NCBI RefSeq assembly: GCF_000243275.1
Contig: NZ_CM001437.1
Location: 90,312-154,311 of the forward strand
Origin: Myroides odoratus DSM 2801
Lineage (GTDB): Bacteria > Bacteroidota > Bacteroidia > Flavobacteriales > Flavobacteriaceae
Length of the DNA stretch: 64,000 nucleotides
Direction: 5' to 3'
In this document: one piece after another, positions 48,132 to 55,863 of the stretch
How positions within the stretch are numbered: the first letter of the stretch is position 1
Layout: the number at the start of each line of letters is the position of its first letter
Program-made: the position numbers and the translations under genes
Notes under the pieces: model-generated
Told to the model about the DNA's origin: nothing
Database searches by the model: none
The model's input: the letters and a program-made list of their open reading frames with translations, nothing else

Positions 48132-48458
48132 CTACTTCAAATTGTAGCTGTCATAAAACGTGTATACACCCTTTGATTCTTTTCTATATATCTTAAAGTG
48201 ATTGGTGTTAGATTCTTTTACTATCGAATCACCTATTTTTAAATCAATACTATCCAAAACTGTAATATTTATGGACAAACCATTTTCTAAATAATATTCT
48301 ATTGTTCATTTTTGCCAATCATTACTAGCTATTATTTTTTCATTTAGAATGCTATCATAAAATTGTTTTTTATTATCTCGTCCTATCCAATAAAAATATA
48401 AAAATATTCCTATAAGGATCCCCAATGGATATAGTCGCCAAATATTTTTAATTTTCAT
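48132..48458 (-). pseudogene. Broken small membrane protein, in-frame TGA
   Basis: The minus-strand frame starts MKIKNIWRLYPLGILIGIFL and is stopped by TGA at codon 51 (48306-48308), after SNDWQK. It then continues TIEYYLENGLSINITV and ends FKIYRKESKGVYTFYDSYNLK at 48132. Total length is 327 bp, exactly that of the intact gene at 51065-51391, whose C-terminus (IGDSVAKKSNTFKFTIYRKD) closely matches IGDSIVKESNTNHFKIYRKE here. The stop may replace a Trp or other codon. This is a degraded paralogue. Confidence 0.75.
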
Positions 48459-48484
48459 ACCACCTAAATAAAAATTAAATCTAA

Positions 48485-48641
48485 CTATTTAAATCTAACA
48501 TACTTATTTAAATTTGATTTTACTTCTTCTAAAGAACAAAGTAAATTCTTTGTTTCAATAACAATCGAGGTTCCATACATACTTCTATATCCAAATGCAT
48601 TTATTTTTTTTATTCAATTTAAATACAACTTTTTCACTCAT
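48485..48641 (-). pseudogene. Short gene with frameshift in an A8 run
   Basis: ATG at 48641 reads MSEKVVFKLNKK. After an A8 run one extra base shifts the frame. In the other frame it continues INAFGYRSMYGTSIVIETKN and LLCSLEEVKSNLNKYVRFK to a stop at 48485. 157 bp is one more than a multiple of three, consistent with a one-base insertion. Family unknown. Confidence 0.5.
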
Positions 48642-48712
48642 TATTTTATCTTTTATGCAAAATAAGATTTTGCTTCTATTAGAAGGGACGACCTTCTGTG
48701 TCAGGTGACAAC

Positions 48713-48964
48713 TCAATGTGATTGTAAAGGATTCTTTTCTACTGTATAAATCAGGGGTTCTTTTTCAAAACCATCAAAATAAATATGTAAGCGCAAGCAC
48801 GATGGACATTGTACACAAATTTTCATTTTAGCATAGACGTCTTCTACGTCAATTATATCATGATATTGATCGAAGTCAGTATCTTATATAAATAGATATT
48901 GATGAATTGAAGGTATACCACTTAGATTTATGTGTTCACCACAATTACATGTTATTTTAGGCAT
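48713..48964 (-). pseudogene. Broken Cys-rich protein, in-frame TAA
   Basis: An 84-codon minus-strand frame (48964 to 48713) is interrupted by TAA at codon 27 (48884-48886). It reads MPKITCNCGEHINLSGIPSI...LFI, stop, then DTDFDQYHDIIDVEDVYAKM, KICVQCPSCLRLHIYFDGFE and KEPLIYTVEKNPLQSH. The two CxC/CxxC pairs suggest a zinc-ribbon-like fold. Length and frame are otherwise intact, so a single nonsense change explains the break. Confidence 0.75.
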
Positions 48965-49018
48965 AATTTTCTTTTTTTACAATACTATAATTTGACCGAG
49001 TGAACTACCCTATTATTT

Positions 49019-49474
49019 TTAATCTACAAAAGGAAAATCTTCTTCCAGTTTTATACTATGTTCTCTATGTTTTTCAACATAGTCTAAAAGTAGTTGAAAA
49101 TTACTTAGTTTGCCACTATATTTATTATTAATAGAATAATAACCAAAATCATCAATACAGATTATTTTATCTTCCAATTCAATTCGATACCGAACATCCA
49201 TCCCATAATTTACACCTACCCTTTCATCTACTTCAGTGCCGTACAATAATTCATCTATGAAATTTTTATCCTCTATTTTAAAATAAGAACTTAAAGACCC
49301 TAAGCTGTCCATAAAGTTATTACAACTAACTGCCATTTCTGTATTAACCATATATCGAACAAAATATATCGTACCGTAATCTTCTTGAAACTGTGCAGTT
49401 TCCTCTTCAGTATTCTTATTTTTACACCCCAATACACAGAGGAGTAAAATACCAAAAACTATTATTTTTTTCAT
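49019..49474 (-). CDS. Lipoprotein, candidate orphan immunity protein
   Basis: 151 residues with a lipoprotein signal, MKKIIVFGILLLCVLGC (lipobox VLGC). The mature part is acidic and ends VEKHREHSIKLEEDFPFVD. No family recognised. It is one of about eight small, exported, same-strand genes in 47-58.5 kb, three of which abut or overlap rhs tip cassettes. An immunity role is therefore inferred from context only. Confidence 0.7.
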   Translation of the reverse strand: MKKIIVFGILLLCVLGCKNKNTEEETAQFQEDYGTIYFVRYMVNTEMAVSCNNFMDSLGSLSSYFKIEDKNFIDELLYGTEVDERVGVNYGMDVRYRIELEDKIICIDDFGYYSINNKYSGKLSNFQLLLDYVEKHREHSIKLEEDFPFVD

Positions 49475-49509
49475 TATCCTATTTTTTTAAATCATTATAC
49501 TGTGATCTA

Positions 49510-49635
49510 CTCTAGAGAAATGCTTTTTTGTTTTTGTGCTAGGTGCTTTTTTGTGAGGTGACAAATGCGACCCTTCGTTACCTCAAGACATACGAATCGG
49601 AGAAATCTGCTGGGCAAAAAAAGAATTATTCTTTA
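49510..49635. repeat. Copy of the 47.4-48.0 kb dispersed repeat
   Basis: Contains GACAAATGCGACCCTTCGTT and GACATACGAATCGGAGAAAT, then TCTGCTGGGCAAAAAAAGAA, matching parts of 47471-47955. It appears to be an internally deleted composite copy. Confidence 0.75.
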
Positions 49636-49637
49636 CT

Positions 49638-49880
49638 CTATTTTTCCTCCCAAATTTCATTAAACTCTGCTTCCGTTATAAAATCAACTTCTTTTAGCTC
49701 CAATTCTTCAAGCGATTGATCGTACAACATAGCATCTCCTATCATTGGACTATTCAAAGTAAGCAATACTTTAGATGTAGGAGTTATTTCCACTTGTCTT
49801 ACTGCTTTATCATCTTGAAAATGCAAATAAAACAATACACTTTCTTCGTCCCAGTACTTCTTTATATAAATTTCTTTCAT
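49638..49880 (-). CDS. Small cytoplasmic protein, candidate immunity protein
   Basis: 80 residues from the ATG at 49880; an upstream ATG at 49904 would add MIWLTKFS. The sequence KEIYIKKYWDEESVLFYLHF, AVRQVEITPTSKVLL and EVDFITEAEFNEIWEEK is compact, acidic and lacks a signal peptide. Small proteins of this look often follow rhs or other toxin genes in Flavobacteria, but I cannot name a family. A piece of the palindromic repeat seen at 53463 and 55654 lies upstream. Confidence 0.65.
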   Translation of the reverse strand: MKEIYIKKYWDEESVLFYLHFQDDKAVRQVEITPTSKVLLTLNSPMIGDAMLYDQSLEELELKEVDFITEAEFNEIWEEK

Positions 49881-49923
49881 ACTAAATTTAGTTAACCATA
49901 TCATCTACTACTATCTTCTTCTT

Positions 49924-49967
49924 TTATAATTTATGCGTACGGACTGTAAATCCATGCAATAAGGGGG
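49924..49967. repeat. Partial copy of the GCGCACGGATTGCACCC palindromic element
   Basis: ATAATTTATGCGTACGGACT followed by GTAAATCCATGCAATAAGGG retains both ends of the element seen at 53463-53526 and 55654-55716 but lacks its centre. Confidence 0.6.
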
Positions 49968-49975
49968 CTAATACT

Positions 49976-50173
49976 TCATATTAAACCATTGTCTTTTGCA
50001 ATCAAAAAAATTAAAATTAAACCAAAAATTACTCCCATAATAAAAGATTTAAGAGTAAATAAATTACTATAAAGCGTTCTATTTTTATCCCAAAAATCTT
50101 TTTTCATTATTGTGTAAATAACTGTATAAACACATAACAACAATAATATATATACTAAAACTCTACTTATCAT
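49976..50173 (-). CDS. Small two-helix membrane protein
   Basis: 65 residues: one N-terminal hydrophobic helix (VLVYILLLLCVYTVIYTI), a lysine-rich loop (MKKDFWDKNRTLYSN) and a second helix (FIMGVIFGLILIFLI). Its ATG overlaps by 11 bp the end of an upstream in-frame remnant (50163-50255). This is the overlap style of toxin-partner gene pairs elsewhere in this region. Function unknown. Confidence 0.6.
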   Translation of the reverse strand: MISRVLVYILLLLCVYTVIYTIMKKDFWDKNRTLYSNLFTLKSFIMGVIFGLILIFLIAKDNGLI

Positions 50174-50255
50174 ATCCAGGATAAAATGATCTACCTAAAT
50201 TACTTCTACCATAATCTATGGATTTATCTGATTCCATCATAAGCGTATCTATCAT
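50163..50255 (-). pseudogene. Possible remnant of a toxin C-terminus
   Basis: A 30-residue frame, MIDTLMMESDKSIDYGRSNL ending SFYPGYDK, fills the space before the gene starting at 50173 and overlaps its start. No upstream core remains. It may be the stub of a deleted cassette, or chance. Confidence 0.35.
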
Positions 50256-50268
50256 AGGCCCCTCTATA

Positions 50269-50772
50269 TTATTTAATGGTACTTTTTTCAGAAAGTAATG
50301 GTAAATATTCCATTGAATCTATAACCAAAAAATTCTTATTATTCCAATCTGTAAAAATAAAATCTTTACATGTTTTTTTTATTTTTCCTATTTGTACTAT
50401 GTCAACGTCTTCACTACTCCATTCCAATGCTATATTAAGCAAACTATATTTAATTTTCACCAAACTATACAAGACACCAGAATTATTCTCCTTCTGATAT
50501 TTTGTATCTAATATTTTATCATAACTAAGATTATTTGAGGAAACATACGTTATTAATCGACTTAGAGTATCTTTTTTAAGAAGATATGATTCTAAAGAAG
50601 TTGTTACATCATAATTATATAAAGGAATTACTTCTATTTGCTTCCTATCTTCAAAACGATAATAATTCAATAAGGCATAACCATCAAATTCTATTATTTT
50701 CTTATTCTGACACCCAAAAATTATAAATAAAAATGATATTAAAACTCCTCCAATTAATATTGTGTTTTTCAT
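50269..50772 (-). CDS. Lipoprotein, candidate orphan immunity protein
   Basis: 167 residues with a lipoprotein signal (MKNTILIGGVLISFLFIIFGC). The mature part has mixed alpha/beta character (GYALLNYYRFEDRKQIEVIPL, WSSEDVDIVQIGKIKKTCKD) and ends EKSTIK. No family recognised. Same strand and context as the other small exported genes; role inferred from context. Confidence 0.7.
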   Translation of the reverse strand: MKNTILIGGVLISFLFIIFGCQNKKIIEFDGYALLNYYRFEDRKQIEVIPLYNYDVTTSLESYLLKKDTLSRLITYVSSNNLSYDKILDTKYQKENNSGVLYSLVKIKYSLLNIALEWSSEDVDIVQIGKIKKTCKDFIFTDWNNKNFLVIDSMEYLPLLSEKSTIK

Positions 50773-50846
50773 AGCTATTAATTTGCTTGATTTGATCTTT
50801 CGTGATAACTCGAACTAGATTTATTTCCATTAAAATTAGACTTTTT

Positions 50847-50873
50847 TATATTAGTTTTGGTGTTCGATGAATC
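50847..50873 (+). repeat. Short copy of the dispersed element
   Basis: TATATTAGTTTTGGTGTTCG plus ATGAATCT, the core of the element at 20615-20733, in a 290-bp gene-free gap. Confidence 0.75.
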
Positions 50874-51064
50874 TCTATTAAGTGAAGTTGTTATTTGTAA
50901 AATTGTGAGATTTATCGATTAAAGGGAAAATATACTATTTAGAAAATTCAGCGTTTCAATTTCTCCATTACATCCAAAAAACAAAAGCCAGTATTATCAT
51001 TAATAATCTCATGAGCTATTACGTTTTTAAACTTAAACTAATCATCAACTTCTTTGGCTCCCAT

Positions 51065-51391
51065 CTACTCTATATCATAATTGGCATAATACTTATAATT
51101 TCCCAATGAATCTTTCCTGTATATTGTAAATTTAAAAGTATTGCTCTTTTTTGCAACCGAATCTCCTATTACTAAAGCATGTTTATTAAGAAGTGTAATT
51201 ACTCTACCATTTTTTGTATGATAGTCGTAGCTTCGTCCTCCTGTCCAATTACTTTTTTTATTCACTATAGATGAATTAAGCGCATCTTCTTTGAACCTTT
51301 CTCGCTCTAAGCTACTCTTCCTTTCAAATAAAAATATAATTCCTATAATTAATACTATTGGAAATAATTTCCAACTACTTTTAGCTCTCAT
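51065..51391 (-). CDS. Small membrane-anchored protein, intact paralogue of 48132-48458
   Basis: 108 residues from the ATG at 51391; the TTG at 51406 is less likely. An N-terminal membrane anchor (WKLFPIVLIIGIIFLFERK) is followed by a soluble part ending IGDSVAKKSNTFKFTIYRKD and YKYYANYDIE. The coding length of 327 bp equals that of the interrupted copy at 48132-48458. The similarity includes the IGDS, KxSNT and IYRK motifs. Function unknown. Confidence 0.72.
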   Translation of the reverse strand: MRAKSSWKLFPIVLIIGIIFLFERKSSLERERFKEDALNSSIVNKKSNWTGGRSYDYHTKNGRVITLLNKHALVIGDSVAKKSNTFKFTIYRKDSLGNYKYYANYDIE

Positions 51392-51426
51392 ATGATGAAA
51401 TTTCAAAACGATATAACTATGCTTCT

Positions 51427-51966
51427 TTAATTAACTCGAATGGTTTTGACTATATCTAAATAACGATGAAAGTTCTTTTCTTTTACATTAAACAAAACTA
51501 TTTCATATTTACCATTGGTATAAATCTTATTTACTCGTTTTAAATTTAATGTATTTAGTCTATTATCATTATATTTCATTTCAGACCAATAATCATACAT
51601 ATAACTAAATATCTTTTCTTCTTCCAAGTCAACTACTTGCCATACTCCCTCATTCTTATCTTCTTCTTTGAATGGAATATATACTAAAATAATTTGATTA
51701 TAATCATATTCAAAATAATATCGATTATTAATTAGCATCCAATTATTCAGATTCTTTGGAAGATCAATTTCAAAATGGGAATTACTAAATATTTGATCAT
51801 CAGCTCTACCATTTATCTTACTGTAATACTTAAAATGGTTCTGTTTACAATTAAATTGAAATGACATATGGTCATTTTCAAAAGAATTATTTTTACTATC
51901 AATATAACTCTTACATGAAATAAAATTAATTATTATCAATAGGATTATTATATAACTTATTCGCAT
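51427..51966 (-). CDS. Lipoprotein, candidate orphan immunity protein
   Basis: 179 residues with a lipoprotein signal (MRISYIIILLIIINFISC). The mature part is rich in Asn, Tyr and Lys, for example HFEIDLPKNLNNWMLINNRY and FEYDYNQIILVYIPFKEE, and ends HRYLDIVKTIRVN. The beta-rich pattern resembles many lipoproteins found beside polymorphic toxins. No family assigned. Confidence 0.7.
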   Translation of the reverse strand: MRISYIIILLIIINFISCKSYIDSKNNSFENDHMSFQFNCKQNHFKYYSKINGRADDQIFSNSHFEIDLPKNLNNWMLINNRYYFEYDYNQIILVYIPFKEEDKNEGVWQVVDLEEEKIFSYMYDYWSEMKYNDNRLNTLNLKRVNKIYTNGKYEIVLFNVKEKNFHRYLDIVKTIRVN

Positions 51967-52211
51967 TGATTCATTTTAACTGTTAGTTTAATACTAAAGA
52001 AATCCATAAACAAAATTTCTCCCTCCTACCTATATATTGTGCCGGTGTTACTTTTTGCACAACCCAAAGTTAGATGTCTTTGTTCAATACAACATCAATT
52101 ACAGAAATACAAACCTCTAACATTTTGTGTTGTAAATAGCTCCCATATTCTGTTTTCAGTTCTAAGCATCTAAGATATCCAACTTAAAAGGTTGGGATGG
52201 CGTATTAAATT

Positions 52212-52688
52212 CTATTCTTCCCAAATTAGTCTATATTTTTCAGGATACTTCTGCCTTTTTTCAAAATAGTATTGCTTTGTTTTTACATCCTCAAGTAATT
52301 TATCTTTTACTAGAAAAATTCGCCTTTGTTCTTTTCCAAATAGTAATAGAATAAATTCATCAGTACATACTACTATATCGAATTTATGTCCTTCCCAGGT
52401 CAAAATACTATCAGTAGATACACTCCAATCTCTACTATCAAATACTAAATCTCCTTCATGATATTGTGTAACTTTTTCTCCATCATCATTTATTCTAATT
52501 CTGTCGTATTTGTTGTTATCATAAAATTGAAAACGATTGGCTAAAGGGCCATAGCTCTCGAATTCATAGGCAATCCAATATTCATTTTGATTATTAACAA
52601 AATAATCTTTCAGCTCCTTTTTTGTACAAGAAATAAATAGGAAAAAGGTCCCAAACACAATACTTATTCTAATTATCCACTTTTTCAT
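52212..52688 (-). CDS. Lipoprotein, candidate orphan immunity protein
   Basis: 158 residues with a lipoprotein signal (MKKWIIRISIVFGTFFLFISC). The mature sequence, NEYWIAYEFESYGPLANRFQ, YDRIRINDDGEKVTQYHEGD and DSILTWEGHKFDIVVCTDEF, is beta-rich, as in lipocalin-like immunity proteins. The family is not certain. It lies downstream of a truncated gene remnant at 52731-52835. Confidence 0.7.
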   Translation of the reverse strand: MKKWIIRISIVFGTFFLFISCTKKELKDYFVNNQNEYWIAYEFESYGPLANRFQFYDNNKYDRIRINDDGEKVTQYHEGDLVFDSRDWSVSTDSILTWEGHKFDIVVCTDEFILLLFGKEQRRIFLVKDKLLEDVKTKQYYFEKRQKYPEKYRLIWEE

Positions 52689-52730
52689 ACTTAATGTCTA
52701 CTTTTTGATTTTTATATCTTCCTTGAAGAT

Positions 52731-52835
52731 TTAAGTACCTAATTCTAACTCCTCTTGTTTCCAAAGTGGCTAGTTTTCAAAATCTTTAAAAGAAATCTTT
52801 TCTAATTCTTTTATACACTTATTATAATCAGACAT
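52731..52835 (-). pseudogene. Truncated gene remnant with in-frame TAG
   Basis: Reads MSDYNKCIKELEKISFKDFE plus N, then TAG at codon 22 (52770-52772), then PLWKQEELELGT and TAA at 52731. The start resembles small soluble immunity-like proteins, but only 35 codons remain. Confidence 0.45.
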
Positions 52836-52859
52836 CTAGAAGTCCATCCTACTCTTTTT

Positions 52860-53339
52860 TCAATCAATATATTCGCCGTTTACCTTTATTCTATTATAAT
52901 TTTTAACGCCTAAATTATTCTCGTAAATAAAAAACATCTCTTTAGAAATAGTACTAAAAAACCTTATCTTCTCCTCCTCGGAACCATCAATAAAACTATA
53001 TAGTTCTTTCATTTCTTCGAACATATCTTTTTTATTTTGTCCTATGATTAATATCCTTTCCTTCTGTTTTATTACTAAATAGGCTCTAGAAGGTGATACT
53101 CCTCTTCTAAAAAAGAAAACCTTTATATTTTCTATTTCGGCTAGTTTAATTTCTTCTATTACTACAAGTACATTATTAATAATGAGGTCATCTATATCGT
53201 TACAATCCAAGTGACTTTTAAATTGATCCTCCTCACAAATAAAATGATATATTACATTCTTTATGATTAAATCATCCTTAGTTTGAGCTACTGATAATAC
53301 AGTATTTAAAAAAAATACTAAAAAAAGTACTATTCTCAT
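52860..53339 (-). CDS. Secreted protein, candidate orphan immunity protein
   Basis: 159 residues from the ATG at 53339; the longer reading from 53369 hides the signal peptide. Signal peptide MRIVLFLVFFLNTVLSVAQ, probably cleaved after VAQ rather than lipidated. The mature part includes IIKNVIYHFICEEDQFKSHL and a positively charged FFFRRGVSPSRAYLVIKQKE. It ends NRIKVNGEYID. Unrecognised family; immunity role inferred from neighbourhood. Confidence 0.65.
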   Translation of the reverse strand: MRIVLFLVFFLNTVLSVAQTKDDLIIKNVIYHFICEEDQFKSHLDCNDIDDLIINNVLVVIEEIKLAEIENIKVFFFRRGVSPSRAYLVIKQKERILIIGQNKKDMFEEMKELYSFIDGSEEEKIRFFSTISKEMFFIYENNLGVKNYNRIKVNGEYID

Positions 53340-53462
53340 TTTAATTTTTCTTATTTGTGAATGAAACAAGTCGACTGATATTCTTTTTAAATTTCAAAAT
53401 GTTATGTAAAATAAAGCTGACTAATCTAAAGACTATCGGATTTTTCTTTTTTTATAATTGAT

Positions 53463-53526
53463 GCGCATGGATTGCACCCGAGGCTTTAGCCGAATTAAAC
53501 GAAGTTAAATCCGCGCAATCGGGGTG
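53463..53526 (-). repeat. Structured palindromic element, copy 1
   Basis: Outer arms GGATT...AATCC and GCGC...GCGC flank inner hairpin arms around GGCTTTAGCC. The same element occurs at 55654-55716 and in part at 49924-49967, each 3' of a small exported-protein gene or cassette. Confidence 0.75.
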
Positions 53527-53607
53527 TTTCTTTTTTTCACTAAACAATACCCCCTAAATAACAAAACCTCAATGATCCGTTTTAGAAGGTTGGGGTGTTG
53601 CTTTTAT

Positions 53608-54105
53608 TTATTCTTTATCAATAACTACTACTTTTTTATTGATTATACTATAATTAAATTTTGCTGGCAATTTTGATGTCATACTATTTACGTTAGTTAT
53701 AGTATCCCAAATTACCATATCTTTAATAATACCATTTAAATAGTATATTCCAATACTATCAAACTTCACATTAAATAAAATTTTATTTACATCTTGTGTA
53801 TAAAAGGTATCCTTAATAATAAAGTTTTCTTCAGCAATTATTTTATTTTTTGCTAAATATGGATAAAACTCTATAAATCTTGATACTCTTCCATAACCAA
53901 TACTATTTCTAAACAAATTATACTCGACTAAATTATAATTAATTACCCCTTCTGTTATTACTTTTCTGGAAACAGTGTCTGGAAACTCCATATTAGTAAA
54001 ATCATTGGTATACACAATTTGTCTATCCACATTATTACTATCTTTTTTCTTATCAACACATGATACAAGCAAACTACATATCATTAAAAACACCTTAATT
54101 TTCAT
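53608..54105 (-). CDS. Lipoprotein, probable partner of the rhs tip at 54110
   Basis: 165 residues with a lipoprotein signal (MKIKVFLMICSLLVSC). The mature part has EGVINYNLVEYNLFRNSIGY and DTFYTQDVNKILFNVKFDSI. The ATG lies 4 bp after the stop of the rhs tip cassette, the usual toxin-immunity spacing, so an immunity role for that tip is a reasonable inference. The tip-immunity pairing has not been seen by me elsewhere. Confidence 0.72.
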   Translation of the reverse strand: MKIKVFLMICSLLVSCVDKKKDSNNVDRQIVYTNDFTNMEFPDTVSRKVITEGVINYNLVEYNLFRNSIGYGRVSRFIEFYPYLAKNKIIAEENFIIKDTFYTQDVNKILFNVKFDSIGIYYLNGIIKDMVIWDTITNVNSMTSKLPAKFNYSIINKKVVVIDKE

Positions 54106-54109
54106 TCAC

Positions 54110-54847
54110 TTAACGATTTTTATTAGCATTATACAATGAATCAGCTTTATTTCTTGCTTCCATCTTTTTTAAATCTTTCACATCTATAACCGTATCTTTT
54201 GACCACCTAACAGTCGCTTCATCTGACCTATCAAACAAATCCTTATTTTGATACCCTTTCATTTTAAAAGTCATTGTTTCTGATTTTTCTTGACTCGACT
54301 TTAATGGAGTTGCAGATTCTGTAGCTTTGTTCGACTTAATAACTTCATCTTTAAAATAACTCAATACTTTATTCATCAAAGCATAAAAAGCATTTACATC
54401 ACTATCCCCGACTTCAATAGATCCTTGCCCCCTATCTCTTCCTATAGCACTATCCATAGGGTCTGCTCCAGTTCCCAAAACCATTAAACCATCCTGCTGA
54501 ATACTTCCCTTCTTATTAAAATCAGCAATCACATTTCCATTTACTGTAGTTTGTCGAGTTGAGCCATGCATAACTAAATAGTCCGTTTTATTCTCCCCAT
54601 AACTGTATCCTAAATTAGTATGTCCTTTAATATTTTTACTTCCATCAATCCATGTAACCTTTTTGGTTTCATTATTCATATACCAATCTTCTCCTTTCAT
54701 CCCCGTAGGATCCACCAAATTAATCGGGTTGTTGTGTACATAATGGTACGGTGTCCATGTTGGGAACTGTTCCGCTAACGGGTCTACACTCAAAAATATA
54801 CTCACTCCTGGATCATAATATCGCGCTCCATAGTAGTAATACCCTGT
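54110..54847 (-). CDS. Displaced rhs C-terminal cassette (core end plus tip)
   Basis: The frame opens after a TAA at 54848-54850 and has no ATG; the first possible start is a GTG at 54805. It begins with the conserved end of an rhs core, GYYYYGARYYDPGVS, SVDPLAEQFPTWTPYHYVHN and NPINLVDPTGM. A tip of about 180 residues follows, with YLVMHGSTRQTTVNGNVIAD, GLMVLGTGADPMDSAIGRDR and TDEATVRWSKDTVIDV-like segments. It lacks the long YD-repeat shell, so it is an orphan cassette that would act only after recombination onto a full rhs gene. The toxin activity is unknown. Its upstream edge is identical to that of the 56616 cassette. Confidence 0.75.
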   Translation of the reverse strand, partial: TGYYYYGARYYDPGVSIFLSVDPLAEQFPTWTPYHYVHNNPINLVDPTGMKGEDWYMNNETKKVTWIDGSKNIKGHTNLGYSYGENKTDYLVMHGSTRQTTVNGNVIADFNKKGSIQQDGLMVLGTGADPMDSAIGRDRGQGSIEVGDSDVNAFYALMNKVLSYFKDEVIKSNKATESATPLKSSQEKSETMTFKMKGYQNKDLFDRSDEATVRWSKDTVIDVKDLKKMEARNKADSLYNANKNR

Positions 54848-55168
54848 TTACCTCCTAGTTTATATTTATTGAAGGTCTCGGTGAATATATCTCACCTACT
54901 TAATATTGGTTTTGGTGTTCGATGAATCTACACTGCGTTCCGGTTTTCACTTCGTTTCGATTTCCCCAAACGGTAAGTACTCTAAATATTGTACCGGTGT
55001 TCCTCACAACGTGCATCGAATACCAATATAAAATAAAATCATCAATGAGATAAAAACGTCTGTAATATACGAAGTACTTCCTTCACGGAGTGCACCAAAT
55101 ACCAATAAAAAAATAGAATCATCAATGAGGTAAACAACGTTCATCGAATACCAAAACAAATAGGATCA
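54843..55168. repeat. Junction and repeat block between cassettes
   Basis: Contains the junction CCTGTTTACCTCCT (54843-54856), a plus-oriented dispersed element (54878-54966), and three minus-oriented copies of the CGAATACCAAAAC...AATGAGGTAAA form (from 55011, 55091 and 55141). No intact gene. Confidence 0.8.
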
Positions 55169-55599
55169 TCAATGAGATACATGATCACCATGATACCACC
55201 AAATAGGTCCATATTCTTCTAATGGATTGGCTTCAATTGATTCTGAAACAGGTGATGTATCTGTCCAAGTATCATCCACACCTGGTGGAATAACCACAGG
55301 TGGAAAATATGGTTCAGGTTGTGGTTCTGGATTATTTGGAATTGGTGGAATAACTAAATCACAAAAACGAATATAATAACCGCCATTGCTTTTTATTAGT
55401 TTTTCTCGTTCTCCTTTTGAACTATCATACTCAATACCTGGTAATTCATAACAGAATCCACAATCTCTACAATCAGGATGTCCTTTATCTCTAGCACAGT
55501 CAATACACGTTAAACATTCATAGTACTGGTATAAATGCTCATACTCCGCAGGTATGTCTACTTTATCTTTTGGTTTTCAATATGTTGAGCTAATTTCAT
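55169..55599 (-). pseudogene. Cys-rich protein with one-base deletion
   Basis: ATG at 55599 reads MKLAQHIENQ. After loss of one base in an A-run, the frame resumes as KDKVDIPAEYEHLYQYYE and CLTCIDCARDKGHPDCRDCG. It continues into a proline-rich NPEPQPEPYFPPVVIPPG and ends WWYHGDHVSH at 55169. The length of 431 bp is one short of a multiple of three. Six cysteines in 22 residues suggest a zinc-binding region. The 3' end runs into a copy of the dispersed element, so the native C-terminus may be lost. Family unknown. Confidence 0.6.
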
Positions 55600-55653
55600 G
55601 CTACTTCATCTTGGAGGATTTTTGAGTTGCATTGGGTAATATTTTATAATTTA

Positions 55654-55716
55654 GGCGCACGGATTGCACCCGAGGCTTTAGCCGAATTGAATGAAGTTAA
55701 ATCCGCGCGATCGGGT
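55654..55716 (-). repeat. Structured palindromic element, copy 2
   Basis: GGCGCACGGATTGCACCCGA then GGCTTTAGCCGAATTGAATG and AAATCCGCGCGATCGGG. It is nearly identical to 53463-53526. Confidence 0.8.
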
Positions 55717-55770
55717 TTTATAGTTGTTTACTAGAAACAGTTTTTATGCTATTGTTACTCAAGACTTTCC

Positions 55771-55790
55771 GTTAACAGTAAACTGTTAAC
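55771..55790. repeat. Short perfect inverted repeat
   Basis: GTTAACAG and CTGTTAAC flank TAAA, just beyond the terminator at 55792-55831. Confidence 0.6.
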
Positions 55791-55791
55791 T

Positions 55792-55831
55792 AAAAACCCC
55801 AAACAATCCGTTTTGGAAGGTTGGGGGTTTT
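55792..55831 (-). terminator. Terminator after the lipoprotein at 55864
   Basis: AAAAACCCCAA pairs with TTGGGGGTTTT around an imperfect inner arm. A T-run follows on the minus strand, 33 bp past the stop. Confidence 0.8.
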
Positions 55832-55863
55832 AGATTACATACAATAGATTTCTGATTTAAGTC

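Noticed and set aside
48306..48886. Stop-codon recoding (for example selenocysteine or suppressed stops) in the short broken genes
   Set aside because: The interrupting stops are of different kinds (TGA, TAA, TAG), none has a recoding structure nearby, and frameshifts occur alongside. Ordinary decay explains them better.
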